Shown piece by piece: positions 1-10,277 of a stretch of DNA of 64,000 nt (positions within the stretch are counted from its first letter, which is position 1; every line of letters begins with the position of its first letter). The stretch lies in contig JASFXZ010000010.1 in assembly GCA_032209605.1 (NCBI GenBank), positions 12,483,385-12,547,384 on the forward strand, read 5' to 3'. Below the pieces are notes generated by a model that saw only the letters and a list, made by a program, of their open reading frames with translations, did not search any database and was not told where the DNA came from. The position numbers were made by a program, and so were the translations under genes. Origin of the DNA: Mactromeris polynyma. Taxonomy: Eukaryota; Mollusca; Bivalvia; Venerida; Mactridae.

Positions 1-300
1 ATGAACCAGAATATTACATGATACCATTTGATAAACATGCGCAAGAATATGGCATCATACCTTTTGATGAACATGTACCAGAATACGGCATCACGCCATT
101 TGATGAACATGTACCAGAATACGACATTATACCAATTGATAAATATGTACTAGAATACGACATTAAGCCGTTTGAAAAACAAATAATCGGAGTACGATAT
201 TCTACTTATTAAACATTGAAGCAAAATACAAAACCAGTCTGAACATGTGACAAGGATACGATATTATTCCAATTGATAAACATGAAATATGAATACGATG
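1..300 (+). repeat. 36-bp minisatellite with an in-frame 12-residue repeat
   Basis: About five 36-bp units lie head to tail from the window edge to about 212, with a degenerate unit near 255-300. Each unit contains a core like 'ccatttgatgaacatgtacc' followed by 'agaatacgacat'. Because 36 is a multiple of three, the plus strand stays open from 18 to 212 and reads as a 12-residue repeat of the form I-x-P-F-D-E-H-V-P-E-Y-G/D. The reading frame could be a by-product of the unit length. No start, signal peptide or splice context supports a gene. The array is cut by the window edge, so its full copy number is unknown. Confidence 0.75.
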
Positions 301-1006
301 TTTGACGCAGTGATACACCTAAATACCAGTAGAGAAGCATTAAAATTAAAATGGTAATTGAAGAATGAACGTTGAGACACAATAACTGATTTTAGAAACA
401 AAGTGTTAATTTTAACGTCAAACAATAAGGGTTCACGCAAATGTCTAACAGAGGAAAATATAATAAACAAATATTGAACTCGCACACGAAACCACAACCT
501 GAGACAAACAATGCGCAATGTAATACCAGCATCACAGTAGAACAACAACCAGATGAAACAAACATACTGAATTTCAACCGAAGAGTAAATACAAGTTATT
601 GCAACCATTGTGTGATTAAATACAAGAGCAATCGACAAATGTTTATTTCAACACAACACGTAATATAAAACAAACTGGATGCTGCAAATTTGAATATCTA
701 ACATCATATGATTTATTACACATTGATTGAATTTGGAACAGTGCGCAGTTTGCAATGAAACGCGATATCCAAATATCCCGTGTACATACAAACTATACCA
801 TGTAATTGTATGTATTGAGAAAAAGTACTACGAAGTAAATTTAAATTATCTGTATTACTCGACACGTTGTTTGTTACATATGAAACAAGTCTGACTCTTT
901 TCAATACTTAGAAATCGATTAATCGATTATTAGAAATCGATTTATATAATAGCAAAATTACATTTCATAGGTCACCATAACAATAAATCAATGCTTAGAA
1001 TTTTAC
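301..1006. other. Intron 4 start or 3' region of the receptor gene; nothing else recognised
   Basis: On the minus strand this lies directly downstream of the TM7 exon. It begins with a GT donor at 1006-1005. I looked for an exon encoding a receptor tail (basic or palmitoylated-cysteine start) and found no convincing one. The open frames here are low-complexity and do not follow an obvious acceptor. The sequence is AT-rich. Confidence 0.4.
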
Positions 1007-1115
1007 CTTTTCTGAAATTTTCGTTAAACCCCGCATATATAAGAGGATTCAATGCGCTGTTTGCAAAGGCGAGGGTGTAGGAGAGAAATTCCAGTGTACC
1101 GAACCAAAGCGGAAG
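1007..1115 (-). CDS. Peptide GPCR, coding exon 4 (TM7, NPLIY motif)
   Basis: This exon encodes TM7 of the receptor. After the acceptor (AG at 1117-1116) it reads LPLWFGTLEFLSYTLAFANS, followed by ALNPLIYAGFNENFRK. The N-P-x-x-Y motif (N370, P371, Y374 in the joined model) is the class A hallmark, and 'GFNENFRK' marks the start of helix 8 as seen in many neuropeptide receptors. The exon is 109 bp: 36 codons plus the first base of a Gly codon. A donor (AAAG then GTAAAA) follows at 1006-1005, so the tail should continue in another exon, not identified here. Without splicing, the frame adds 11 residues and stops at 974-972, which would give a very short tail. The exon was found by translation, as it is too short to stand out as a long ORF. 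Confidence 0.93.
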
Positions 1116-2633
1116 CTGGAAAGGTCATAAGACATAATTTATGATAAACGATTTGAACAATTATTCCTATCATTAACAAACAAAATGTTCTGTCATTTGA
1201 AAAATAAAAGACACTTTCAATTCAAAATCGTATTAACGCATTTGTACCTTTCACTCTAAAGCAACACGCACACGTTCAAGTATCATGGAAGCATGGTATA
1301 ACGTGCAGCAGGACATATCATACAGAAATTGTGTAGGGGAAAACCAGTACTGGCCCGGGCTTCACAAAATTTCACAATTCTGTGAATCAAATATGACTTG
1401 TGTGTTCAAATTTTAGTTTACATATCGACTTGTATGAGTATCAGTATTTTTACTGACAGTTCCAAGGCTGTACTTCGCTGTATGGTTATTTTTTCTGTTT
1501 GTGTTTTGAATGTGTTTTATATTTCCCTTTCCCCTGTGCAATTCTGTCTCTTTATATAGTGTTCAGGTTATTTCCTGCCCAGTTTCGGCCTATTGCTGCC
1601 AGCTGTCTTGACTTGTTCTGTGATCGTTTCCATCCATAACCCCCCCCCCCTCCTTCACTGTCCACTTTGATTCTCATAGTTGTTCCTTATGATCTGCCAG
1701 GCCATTTCCTTGTGCCTCTGTTCCTTATCATATGTACCCTTTAACCTCCTTAAGTGCCATGCGTTTTGTGGATTGTTGTTTTACCGGAGGTCTGCGTGGG
1801 GAGGCACTGTCTTATGTATGTGGTTTTCCCTGTAGCTACTTATTCTCTCTCTTATATATGTGTCCTTTGAATCAAAATACATGTTCTTGAACATTTGAGC
1901 TTGAGATAGCTGTAGTTTTAACATATTTATTTAAAGATTCATTATGTATATTTATACATCAATCAGATTTTTGACATTACAATGTAGAAAAGAATAAGAA
2001 TGAAAGCCAAAGTCTTATAAACATTCTTCTCATTTAAGGACAAATAAATGACATTGACACATTTTTACTGGGGTTATAAATAAGGAAAGAAATAAAAAAA
2101 TATATCGCGTGTTTCTATGAAAGGAACATTATGAAAAGACAACTATATACTGACCAAAGGAAAGAAGAAGAAATTTATTTGAGAGAACGATTACAATGGC
2201 TCAAAGAAAGTCATCGTTTGACTTCGAAGAATCTTTTGCTGTTCGATATGAAAGTCTGTGCGTGGGTATGGATAGTCTTGTTATGTTAGTGTATGAATGT
2301 TCTGTATTGTGTACTCATTGTATATATGCATGCATGATTGTTCTGTTTATATTGTTTGATAGGTTGCATTGAGGTCGACAGGCTTATAAGCTTATCTAGC
2401 GACTTTAAATAAAGAATAATTATTGTTATTATTATAGTGATAAGAAAGATGAGGGTTTCCAAAAAGTACACTGTCCAATTCTGCTAATTATGTAGAAAGT
2501 TGTTACGACAACTTTAAATCGGACATTTTGGGAATCGAGAAATGTATGGTTCACTTTCAGTCAAATATGTTTGAATCATTGTTTAAAACCACTTTTGACC
2601 TCATTATAACAATAACATAAGCAAAGATGTTAC
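1116..2633 (-). other. Receptor intron 3 (1.5 kb)
   Basis: This GT-AG intron of phase 0 lies between the TM6 and TM7 exons. Its donor is CAG/GTAACA at 2633 and its acceptor TTTCCAG at 1116. It contains one near-complete GGAGG repeat (about 1438-1900). From 1900 to 2633 I see only AT-rich sequence, including a possible old LINE or SINE 3' end near 2400-2430 (AATAAAG followed by an ATT-rich tract). Confidence 0.85.
1438..1900 (+). repeat. GGAGG repeat, near-complete copy
   Basis: This is the longest copy of a roughly 450-bp dispersed repeat that recurs about twelve times in the window. Landmarks in order are: 'actgacagttccaaggctgt', 'tgttttatatttcccttt', 'cctattgctgccagctgtct', a poly-C tract, 'ttgattctcatagttgttcc', 'ggaggtctgcgtggggaggc' and 'atgtggttttccctgtagct'. 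There is no ORF longer than about 60 codons, no tRNA-like head and no obvious terminal inverted repeats, so the class is unknown. It could be the end of a larger element. Confidence 0.75.
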
Positions 2634-2735
2634 CTGAGTCTCGGTAGATCTAAATTCCGAATACAAGATACAGACTTGTAGCGGCATCCAACACAAACAA
2701 AATGTTGCAAGTATTATTACAAGCATTTTCACTAC
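2634..2735 (-). CDS. Peptide GPCR, coding exon 3 (TM6, CWxP motif)
   Basis: This is a 102-bp exon of exactly 34 codons encoding TM6 and the start of extracellular loop 3. It reads VVKMLVIILATFCLCWMPLQ, followed by VCILYSEFRSTETQ. C328-W329-M330-P331 is the conserved C-W-x-P toggle-switch motif. The acceptor is TTCTAG at 2736 and the donor CAG/GTAACA at 2633. Both flanking introns are phase 0, so it fits between exon 2, which ends in a basic K-R-K, and exon 4, which starts L-P-L-W. It was found by looking for the motif missing from the neighbouring exons. Confidence 0.94.
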
Positions 2736-3402
2736 CTAGAAGATGAAAAATAGTGTGAAATCATTTTAATTTACCATTTCATGTCTTTGAATATTAGGAA
2801 ATTTGGTGGACAGAAAATTGACTTAAGCAAATACTTCAGTGGGGGCGTAAATTCTATTTCCAAACAGTACCAATACCACTGGGAATTTTCTTTGTAACTT
2901 TCGAGCTACATAATCATTCAAGTAGATCACAGCTAAATTATTGCGTTGTCTGCATCTAAACAACCCCCCAATATAATTAGACAATCGTTAAGCATCTGTA
3001 GCGAATACTTTTTTTATCCGTTGTCGCGAGTGATTTCCGTCGTCTGACAAATTACTTAGTCGTCTAAATGACTAAAGCGACACGGTTACTGCGTGTCGTA
3101 GACGGAATCAGCACCTGCTGTCATGTTGTTTATGTACCTGTATGTTCAAGCACGTCAACTTTTCGCGGATGTTATTTCATATAACTTACAACTAGATACT
3201 TCCGTATATGCCTTCCAAGTAAGAGGTTTGTCTCAGAAAATCACGCACGGAACACACTCATCCATTTAGCTCAGACAACATACCACTCGATTGCAAATCT
3301 GGTGATCTCAGGGCTATACTGTGATGTTCCAGTTTGTCGTATATATATTTCAGCTAATATGGCAAATTATTACACCAAATATATCTTTTTCTGAGACTTT
3401 TT

Positions 3403-3705
3403 TTCGGCTCAGCCGTACTAACATGGCTTTGCTATTTGCATATCAGTGTTGTTTACGTAAACCAATCAAATCTTACGTTAACCACTAAGGCAATTTCTCT
3501 TTACCCGACCAACGTTTGTAACCTTGACATGGATTGGTAAAACTTTCGATAAAGGGTTCGTTACCTTACCGAAATCCACTAAATTTCGGTGAATTTACGG
3601 AAATCCGTTGTTGATCTGGAGTGACCACGATTGTAACATCTCCGATTTTTTTATGTTTAACCTTCAAATTCCGCCGGCCATCTTTTTTCAAGATATTTCT
3701 TTTTT
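3403..3705 (+). repeat. CCAAT repeat, copy 1
   Basis: This is a roughly 300-bp copy. It starts 'cggctcagccgtactaacat' and carries 'aaaccaatcaaatcttacgt' (CCAAT box) and then 'catggattggtaaaac' (reversed CCAAT box). It then has 'accgaaatccactaaatttc' and ends 'gccatcttttttcaagatat'. No coding capacity is seen. Other copies are near 7.9, 15.1, 22, 22.9, 23.4, 29.7 and 56.7 kb. Confidence 0.75.
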
Positions 3706-3887
3706 ATATGTATACTTTACGCGCAGTAGTTTGGTATTTGTAACGAAGCCAAACACTTTCCAAACAATTACCTTATAAAGCCGTCTGCATTTCATGCATC
3801 GCCCGGTTGTGAAACAACTTATTCCTGTCCGGTGAACCGACCGCTATACACTATGATTTTTTTATCGGTTTAATGCCATTTTTCAAC

Positions 3888-4070
3888 ACTATTTTCAGTC
3901 ATATACGGTGGCCAATTGACATAACCAGTTTTCATGGAATTAATTATCAACCAGTACTAACTTGCTCTTCCCTAAGCAACTGAAAACCTCTCCACGTACG
4001 GAGGACATAACTGTAGCCTACGTTACGGAAGAACAAAACATGCACATTCCGGAAATCGAACCAGTACATT
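3888..4070 (-). mobile_element. tRNA-derived SINE fragment (body)
   Basis: The reverse strand carries the SINE body shared with 18490-18700 and 60655-60935. On the plus strand it reads 'gtcatatacggtggccaatt', 'agtactaacttgctcttccc' and 'caactgaaaacctctccac'. The tRNA-like head, expected near 4070, is decayed: only 'ggaaatcgaaccagtac' hints at a B box. Confidence 0.6.
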
Positions 4071-4125
4071 ATAAATGTTTAAACATGTTTAAAAGACACA
4101 CTTAAAAAGTGAAAAAAACATAGTA

Positions 4126-4890
4126 CGAGGGTCATGCAAAAAGTTCTGTCATTTGGTTCGGATTTCTTAAGTGCTACGTTTTATCAAAATTATTTTTATT
4201 ACAAACCTTCAAAGTATTCCCCCTTTACCGAAACACATTTTTGCAACCTTTTTACCCAATCGCGAAAAGCAGATAAATAGTCTTCTTTTGGTATCTGTTG
4301 GAGACACTGATAAATGGCGCTACCAAGAGAACTTCTGGACTTATATTTCTTTCCAGAAAGCATTTTCTTAAGCTTGGAAAAAAAATATCACAGGGACTCA
4401 GGTCAGGTGAATAAGGCGGATGGTTTACAACTTCCACCTTTCAGAAACCAAAAAAGACATAACAACCTCTCCCGGGCACATTTAAGGCGTTGTTTCTTTT
4501 GCTCCTCAGTGAGCAAATGAGGTACCCATCTAGCACAAACCTTTCTCAGGTCCAAACGCTTTTTCAGAATTGTTTGCACACTGCCTTCTGATATGCCAGT
4601 ACAACTGGCTATATCTTTCACCGACAATCGTGCATCCTGTTCGACCACAACTTTTACAGCAGCAATGTTTGCCTTGGTAACAAAGGTTTTAGGCCTACCA
4701 GAAAGGGTATCATCTTCGACAGATAATCTCCAGGCTTTAAAGCTTTAACCTACCTAAATAGTGCGCATTGAAATGGCCTGAGGTCCATATATACCACACA
4801 ATTCATCAAATATCTGCTTTGAATCTATATCAAGCCTAATGCGGCATTTAATATAGCTACGAATTTCAGTCTTTTCGTCCATTTTACAAT
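4126..4890 (-). pseudogene. Dead mariner/Tc1-type transposase with internal deletion
   Basis: The minus strand starts at 4882 with a mariner-like N-terminus (MDEKTEIRSYIKCRIRLDID), which runs into stops near 4760. Another frame continues with a helix-turn-helix region (SVKDIASCTGISEGSVQTIL, then ARWVPHLLTEEQKKQRLKCA) over 4403-4725. It then jumps to the C-terminal part with HPPYSPDLSPCDIFF (4252-4437), which holds the third catalytic Asp region. The segment with the first two catalytic Asp residues is missing, and the frame changes at least twice. The left end 'cgagggtcatgcaaaaagtt' follows a TA at 4124-4125 and fits a mariner terminal repeat. I could not find the matching right terminal repeat. 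The copy cannot encode a working transposase. Confidence 0.85.
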
Positions 4891-5097
4891 GTGAAAAGTA
4901 AATTGGCCAGTGTATATGACTGCATGTATGCTGCCTTTATTCCTTGACGAGTAATAATGGTCAAATCAATGAAACTGTTTGTGGCAGTAAGCAAAAAGAG
5001 TTACACTCGGAAAGACGCATGCCTTGTCACGAGACAGCTGGATAACACTGAAAGAAAAACCTTCAGTTGCAACGCCGCGGAAGTTCATCCAGACTAA

Positions 5098-5318
5098 ATG
5101 GGATTTATAACCTCTTCTGTAAGTGACGTCATATTAAGAAAACGCAACATGCTATTTGCAAGCAGGAAACAATATATAATACATATGGTCACTTCGTTTT
5201 CGTATTGCCATATGGGGCAACTATTGCTTACTGTAAGTACATGGTGACGTCACATGTGACGTTTTCTGGAACAGACGTCAATAAAAGAAGAGGTTGGAAA
5301 TCGTACAGCGGCGATAAA
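5098..5318 (+). mobile_element. CRE-MITE, copy 1
   Basis: This is a non-coding element with imperfect inverted ends. The left arm is 'tgggatttataacctcttct' followed by 'gtaagtgacgtcat'; the right arm is 'gtgacgtcacatgtgacg' to 'agaagaggttggaaatcgta' and 'cagcggcg'. The centre holds 'atggtcacttcgttttcg' and 'gccatatggggcaac'. Two TGACGTCA palindromes lie in it. It directly follows sequence beside the mariner remnant. Target duplications are unclear. Confidence 0.75.
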
Positions 5319-6621
5319 ATATTAATTCTTGACGCATTTTAAATGTCAAGGTATTATCTCGTACAAAGTCTCGCACTAACGCAAAGTCGCGACGGAGGTT
5401 GTGATTTTGTCTGCAGCAATGAATAATACCTAAAGCATGTAGTACAATTAAGTTGTTCTCTTTAATATACTATAAATACAACCGCCGAAGGAAGAACATA
5501 AATATAAATACGAGTAAAAGTACGAAGCAAATGATTTCTGTGGCATATTTAGAATTAACGGGAATACATATCTAAATGAAACTGCCATACGTTCTCAACC
5601 ACGCGGAAGAACTGGTAATTGAAGATACATTTAATTCTCTATCTGAAGCAAGCCTCACAAACAGAATTTGATGCGCACGTGACACTAATCAGACGACTAT
5701 TGTTAAGCAATCTAATTTTTACCCTTCATCACACAAAATAGTCAATCATTTCATAAAGAAAATCATTTTTATATAAATCACGTAAATTATCTTCGTAATG
5801 GATTCTTAGAGTTATATGCGAATATTACAGCGACGACATGTGACAGAGCGGGAGTAAGAGGCTTTAGCTGCGAGATTTACTTTAATATGAAAATACGATC
5901 AGGGAACCTCTATTATCTTTCCGCAAATTAAACTTGTCTGACAGTCATTATTAAAGGTTTAGTTCACAAACGCTACACCAATGAATTATCATATCAGATG
6001 CTGATAATGTCATTTAAACACACCAGTACGTGTGGGTTGTAGTGGATTGTGATTTCCGTTTGATCAAAATGAGTTCGTCCGTGACCTTCAGGATCAGGCG
6101 ATGACAGACAAAGGTCGAAGCGACGTTGATACTAAACTGAATACCGTTCTATCATTGGAGAAGGCTTGCGACGTCAATGTTCATAGAGTGAATGATGACA
6201 TGTGCACGGTCAGTAGATAATCCTGATCGTTTTGGAAGTCAGGATTGGAAAGGTGTAGGATAAAAGTGACTTGGATACGGAAAACAATTCCTCAAAAACA
6301 ATCCTTTGTGAGCGCTTGGTCGTCCTATGACCATCAAACTGTCATTAGGCCAAAGTTGTCAGTTTTGTAAAACTCATTTACCTCCAACAGGATACAACGG
6401 GGGGTCATAAGTGTTTACAGGCTTACCTACTATATTCTTTGGTTAACTTGCTGTGCAAACATTTAGACAATATGTCTACACGGAACACCCACTCTTCCGG
6501 TATTTAAAGACGTAATTACGAACTGGTATACATAATTAATTTTAAATACGCCTGCATTGGGAATTAAAATGTACTTGGTCGTCGATTTGTTTTCGTATTC
6601 ATGTTTAAGAAATATTCTTAC

Positions 6622-7064
6622 CTTTCTTTTCACTCTTTTCTGTAATTTAATTTCTTTAGCTGACACTCTTTCGCCCGGTGATCGTGCGAACCACACTGTT
6701 AAAATGATTAAACTGTATATAGCTGACATGAACACCATTGGTAAGAAATATAGCGCTATTGACAACACCAAGTAATAAGCCTTTCTGTTTGGAAACGTGT
6801 GAATAGTCGTTCCATTTACCACACGAATTGTGCTTTGCCATTCATCATCGCACCATGTTTCAACATGATTTTTCCACTCGATGGACATAGTCTTTCTCAC
6901 AACCAGCAATGGCATGGCAACAGCTGTTGCACAGACCCAGATGAGAACAATGGAATGACTTGCTTTCCTTTCGATTATGTGGGCTTTCATGGCGAACACT
7001 ATGCCGAAAAATCGATCACAAGCGATAAGTATTAGGGAAAAGACGCTCGCAACAAGAGCAGTAA
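6622..7064 (-). CDS. Peptide GPCR, coding exon 2 (TM3 to TM5)
   Basis: This exon covers model residues 166-313. The acceptor is TCTATTTCAG at 7065, and its first two bases complete a Val codon split by intron 1. The start reads TALVASVFSLILIACDRFFG, so the TM3-end motif is D182-R183-F184 instead of D-R-Y. TM4 contains W208 and P217. Loop 2 has a Cys (C237 in W-C-D-D-E-W) to pair with C158 of TM3, plus an N-G-T glycosylation site at N249. TM5 reads YYLVLSIALYFLPMVFMSAI, with P274 and Y282 at the conserved positions. Loop 3 is basic (KEIKLQKRVKRK). The exon is 443 bp: two bases plus 147 codons. The donor is AAAG/GTAAGA at 6621. An open frame continues past the donor but diverges from the family there, so splicing is preferred. 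An internal Met at 6999 is not the start. Confidence 0.95.
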
Positions 7065-7839
7065 CTGAAATAGAGAAAAAACAAAATCATTTGTACTTTG
7101 GAAACAATTTCTACATAATTATGTTTACGAAGTTAAACTATATCTTTTGGCCACTGGCTGTTCCAAGTCGGTATTTCTATTCGTTTGTCTTTTGTCATTT
7201 AGTATACAATAGTATACAAAGCATGCCTTAACATAGTCAAACAATTGCAGATGTATCTGGCCCAGCTGAATATTAACTATTTGAACGGGCATCATCAACT
7301 GTTGTTGCCACATTGGGTTAAATGTCTTTAATAATAACATTTGCAATGTAATACCGATTTAAAATATCACGGTCAAAACGTGTAATAACCCCACTAGTAA
7401 AAACTTCGCTATCGTAACTTGACATCTTGTTACTCGAATTCGCCACGCTAATTAATATTGTAATACGTATCTGTACAATCCTCGATGTAAGAACGAAATA
7501 TTGCCTTTTGTAAATGCTAAAACCGATTAGCTAGATAGTCAAACTTTCCTTCTACACGAAATATAATTAAGGCTGTACATTGTTTACACATTTGATTGGT
7601 CTTAGCGCATGAAAATACCCTTCTACATTTTAGTAATAAACTCAGTTGTTACGTGATCGTGCCGACCAATGAATTTAGTATAAGGAACGAACGGTGATTT
7701 CGTTCACTGCGACTAAATCAGTGGTTATAGCAGTAAGGTTAAAAAGGTCAAATATAAAAATATACTGGGTAATACAGCAGCGTGTTAATGTAACGATAGT
7801 GGAATCAAAGCGTTGTGTGGGAGCGTACTACGCAGTGAT

Positions 7840-7995
7840 CTCGGGGTTTCTGTAGTATAGCGTAATTGAATGACCGGCAGTAGTAACATTAAGCATTCTT
7901 TTTGTTGAACCACACATTTTAATCCCAGATTGCAACAAATGTGCAAACTTCAAGTTGCGCCGACCATCTTTTTTAAAGATATTTCTTGTTTAGTT
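7840..7995 (+). repeat. CCAAT repeat, 3' part, copy 2
   Basis: It carries the distal half of the long form: 'ctacgcagtgatctcggggt', 'gcgtaattgaatgaccggca' and 'caagttgcgccgaccatctt', ending 'aagatatttcttgttta'. The matching segments are at 23560-23735 and, reversed, at 29408-29570. Confidence 0.7.
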
Positions 7996-9367
7996 TTGTT
8001 GCGTTGAAGAACATTGCATGGGGTTGCGTTTATTGAGGACATTTCAAAAGGTGTTTGTGTGGCTTATTTTGTGATCAAGGTTAGTGCTTTTTGCATTATC
8101 TAGGTCAAGTTAAGATTTTGTTTACATTCTTCAAAAACTTACACACGTGATAGTGTTTACATAAGTTGTTATGTGTTGTTTAAGATGCCAGTTAAAGTTA
8201 AGATATTAGGTCATTTCTTCTTTTCTAGACTAAAGTCGTTCATTCGGGTTAAGGCGCTATTTCTTGCCCATATATGTCCTAATTCAAACTTATATTGGTA
8301 TATAATGTCTAACAATGTTTCGGCTTTAAGAAATAAAGCCCTTTTTCGGCAACATGTGTGTCTGTTTTAATTATTCCTTACTAGCTTCACCAGTCATCAT
8401 CACCACCAGGACAATAAATGTCATTTATCCCCTCAAACGATGATTCGAATAGCATACACAAATGCAATATTTTAACGAAAACCTGGCAAGAAAAGAACAT
8501 TTCAATGTCTTGTTTCCAGGTAATTAGTCAGTTAACAATACCCTTATTTACATTTTTTCAGCGTTACAATTGGGCTTGAAACCCTTGATTACCATACTGA
8601 TGATCTGTGCTTGATATTGAAGTGGAGTAAACGGCACATTTTTCAGGATAGGTTTGTGAAATCCAGAATATTTCTCTTAAATAACAGACGATTGCTGGTG
8701 ATAACTAGCCATAAACTGCTAGATAATAGCAAGTAAAATGAATTGTACTCCTTCTCGTGTACATTAATTGCCCTGTTTACACGAGACAATGAGCTAAAAT
8801 GAACATTGTTTCAGCGATTGGCATTTCTTATTTATCACCTAATCTCCTTCGGGCAAAACCAGATCCTATAGATTCGTGTTAAGAGCGAGATTCAAGGATT
8901 AGTTATCTCTGGATTACTTTTATTTTGTCATGTCTACATCTGATTATATGAGACTCTGGACATTCACTGACGTCGACGCTAAAATGCAATTAAGACTGGA
9001 CTTGGCGACCGGTGATCATTAGTTTTCCTAATTCGTGTTAATCTCAGGAAAAATGTTACATTAATTGATGACCACCAGTTTGGTCACATAGATATATCAG
9101 GTACATACCACGCTATCAGACACACAAATTACCTTCTCTTAAATCAAGGCACAATCAGAGTACTTAGGGCTACAACATGAACAGAGTACTTCAGTAATAT
9201 GTGACAGAGAAGTTACGGCGGTCTAGGGACAGAATGCTAGACTCCTGATGCAAAAGGTCAATGGTTCTGGTTCGTAATACGCCAAGTGCGAGACTCTTCC
9301 GAGGTCTTCAGGATGCGCTGCGAGTAGTGGTAAATGACTAAAAATACATTCTTTACGAGACAATATG
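7996..9367. other. Intronic stretch, nothing recognised
   Basis: AT-rich sequence without long frames, tRNA boxes or repeats that I could match elsewhere in the window. Confidence 0.5.
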
Positions 9368-9583
9368 AGCGCTGCTATGGGATTTACAACCTCTTCTGTA
9401 AGTGACGTCATTTCAAGAAACGCAACATGTGGTGTCACTATTTGCAATTAGAAAACAATATTTACTCCGCTGTCATATGGGGCAAATATTGCTTACTGTC
9501 AATACATGGTGACGTCCCATGTGTCGTTTGCTTGAAATGAAGTCGCCCAAAGAAGAGATTGGAAATCGTACAGTGGCGCTCAT
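9368..9583 (+). mobile_element. CRE-MITE, copy 2
   Basis: The two ends are inverted copies of each other: 'gagcgctgctatgggattta' on the left against 'aatcgtacagtggcgctc' on the right. One intact TGACGTCA lies in the left arm near 9403. The right-arm copy is changed (tgacgtccc). ORFs overlapping it are by-products. Confidence 0.78.
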
Positions 9584-9795
9584 ATATCATCTCACAATCG
9601 ATGTGAATTCATTAATAAATAATAAAAAGTAAAAAAACCTTCTAAAACTGGTATGTGACAATGCATAACATAGAAAACATACTAAAGCAATTGTAGTTTC
9701 TAATTCAGCGTTTGTTTCTTATCTTCGCAAAATGTTTGAATTGTTTCAACGAGGAAATGAAAATGCAAGGGCCTTATTTCTTAATCATTGATATC

Positions 9796-9850
9796 AGGGG
9801 TGGATCCAGGATTTGGTCTTAGTTGGAGGGGGCGTAACCTTTTGGTATTT
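9796..9850 (+). repeat. Possible end of a dispersed repeat ('gtggatccaggatttgg')
   Basis: The phrase 'ggggtggatccaggatttgg' followed by 'ggagggggcgtaac' resembles the sequence at 20797-20880 ('gcggatccagcaaatg', 'agggggtccagg'). I believe this is a common invertebrate repeat terminus, but it is too short to classify here. Confidence 0.3.
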
Positions 9851-9891
9851 TTTTGGTTTTGCTCAAGCCTTATAAAATGGCAATGACTGTG

Positions 9892-10032
9892 TTTCATTAT
9901 GTTTTAAGTTATTGCACATACATTGTAATGCTACAATAAATCAGAATCACTTATTTGAAAATCTTATAATTTCATTATGTTTTAAGTTATTGAACATACA
10001 TTCTAATGCTACAATAAATCAGAATCACTTAT
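9892..10032 (+). repeat. 78-bp direct tandem duplication
   Basis: Two head-to-tail copies start 'tttcattatgttttaagtta' at 9892 and 9970. Both include 'atgctacaataaatcagaat'. Only a few bases differ, so the duplication is fairly recent. It adjoins the next repeat. Confidence 0.85.
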
Positions 10033-10039
10033 ATTTGTA

Positions 10040-10270
10040 GGTCACTACAAAACAAAATTTATATCAATCTGATATTTTGTTAGGGAGTTACAGCACTTTT
10101 AATATGGTCATCAGGACTAGATCTACAAAAGATTCTGTGTTTCACAAATTTAATACAGCAAAATCATGAAATTTATGTTTTCAGGTACAATAATAAATGT
10201 ATATAATTATTTCCTTAAGAAAAGGGGCCGTCTCAATGTTTACCGATGCTGAATCCTAAATCTTTGAAAT
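10040..10270 (+). repeat. Dispersed repeat, inverted partner at 33940-34115
   Basis: 'ggtcactacaaaacaaaatt' then 'gggagttacagcacttttaa' and 'tggtcatcaggactagatct' match the reverse strand of 33940-34115 ('gtagtgacctacaaatatcc' and 'aaaagtgctgtaattccctc'). It also shares 'ccttaagaaaaggggccg'. No coding frame is seen. Confidence 0.65.
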
Positions 10271-10277
10271 GTTTCAA

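Larger units (their letters stand above)
2736..6621 (-). other. Receptor intron 2 (3.9 kb)
   Basis: This GT-AG intron of phase 0 lies between the TM5 and TM6 exons, with donor AAAG/GTAAGA at 6621. From 3403 to 5318 it is a cluster of mobile-element remains (CCAAT repeat, SINE, dead mariner, CRE-MITE). From 2736 to 3400 and from 5319 to 6621 I see no gene, RNA or clear repeat. Confidence 0.85.

Noticed and set aside
1..300. CRISPR-like array
   Set aside because: The 36-bp units abut directly with no unique spacers, and the DNA is eukaryotic.
264..638. 124-codon minus-strand frame as the receptor tail exon
   Set aside because: No acceptor in the right phase, composition is hydrophobic and irregular, and it overlaps other open frames.
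6463..6621. Extension of the TM5 exon to the end of its open frame
   Set aside because: The sequence after the GTAAGA donor does not look like loop 3 or TM6, and a perfect TM6 exon exists at 2735-2634 in the right phase.
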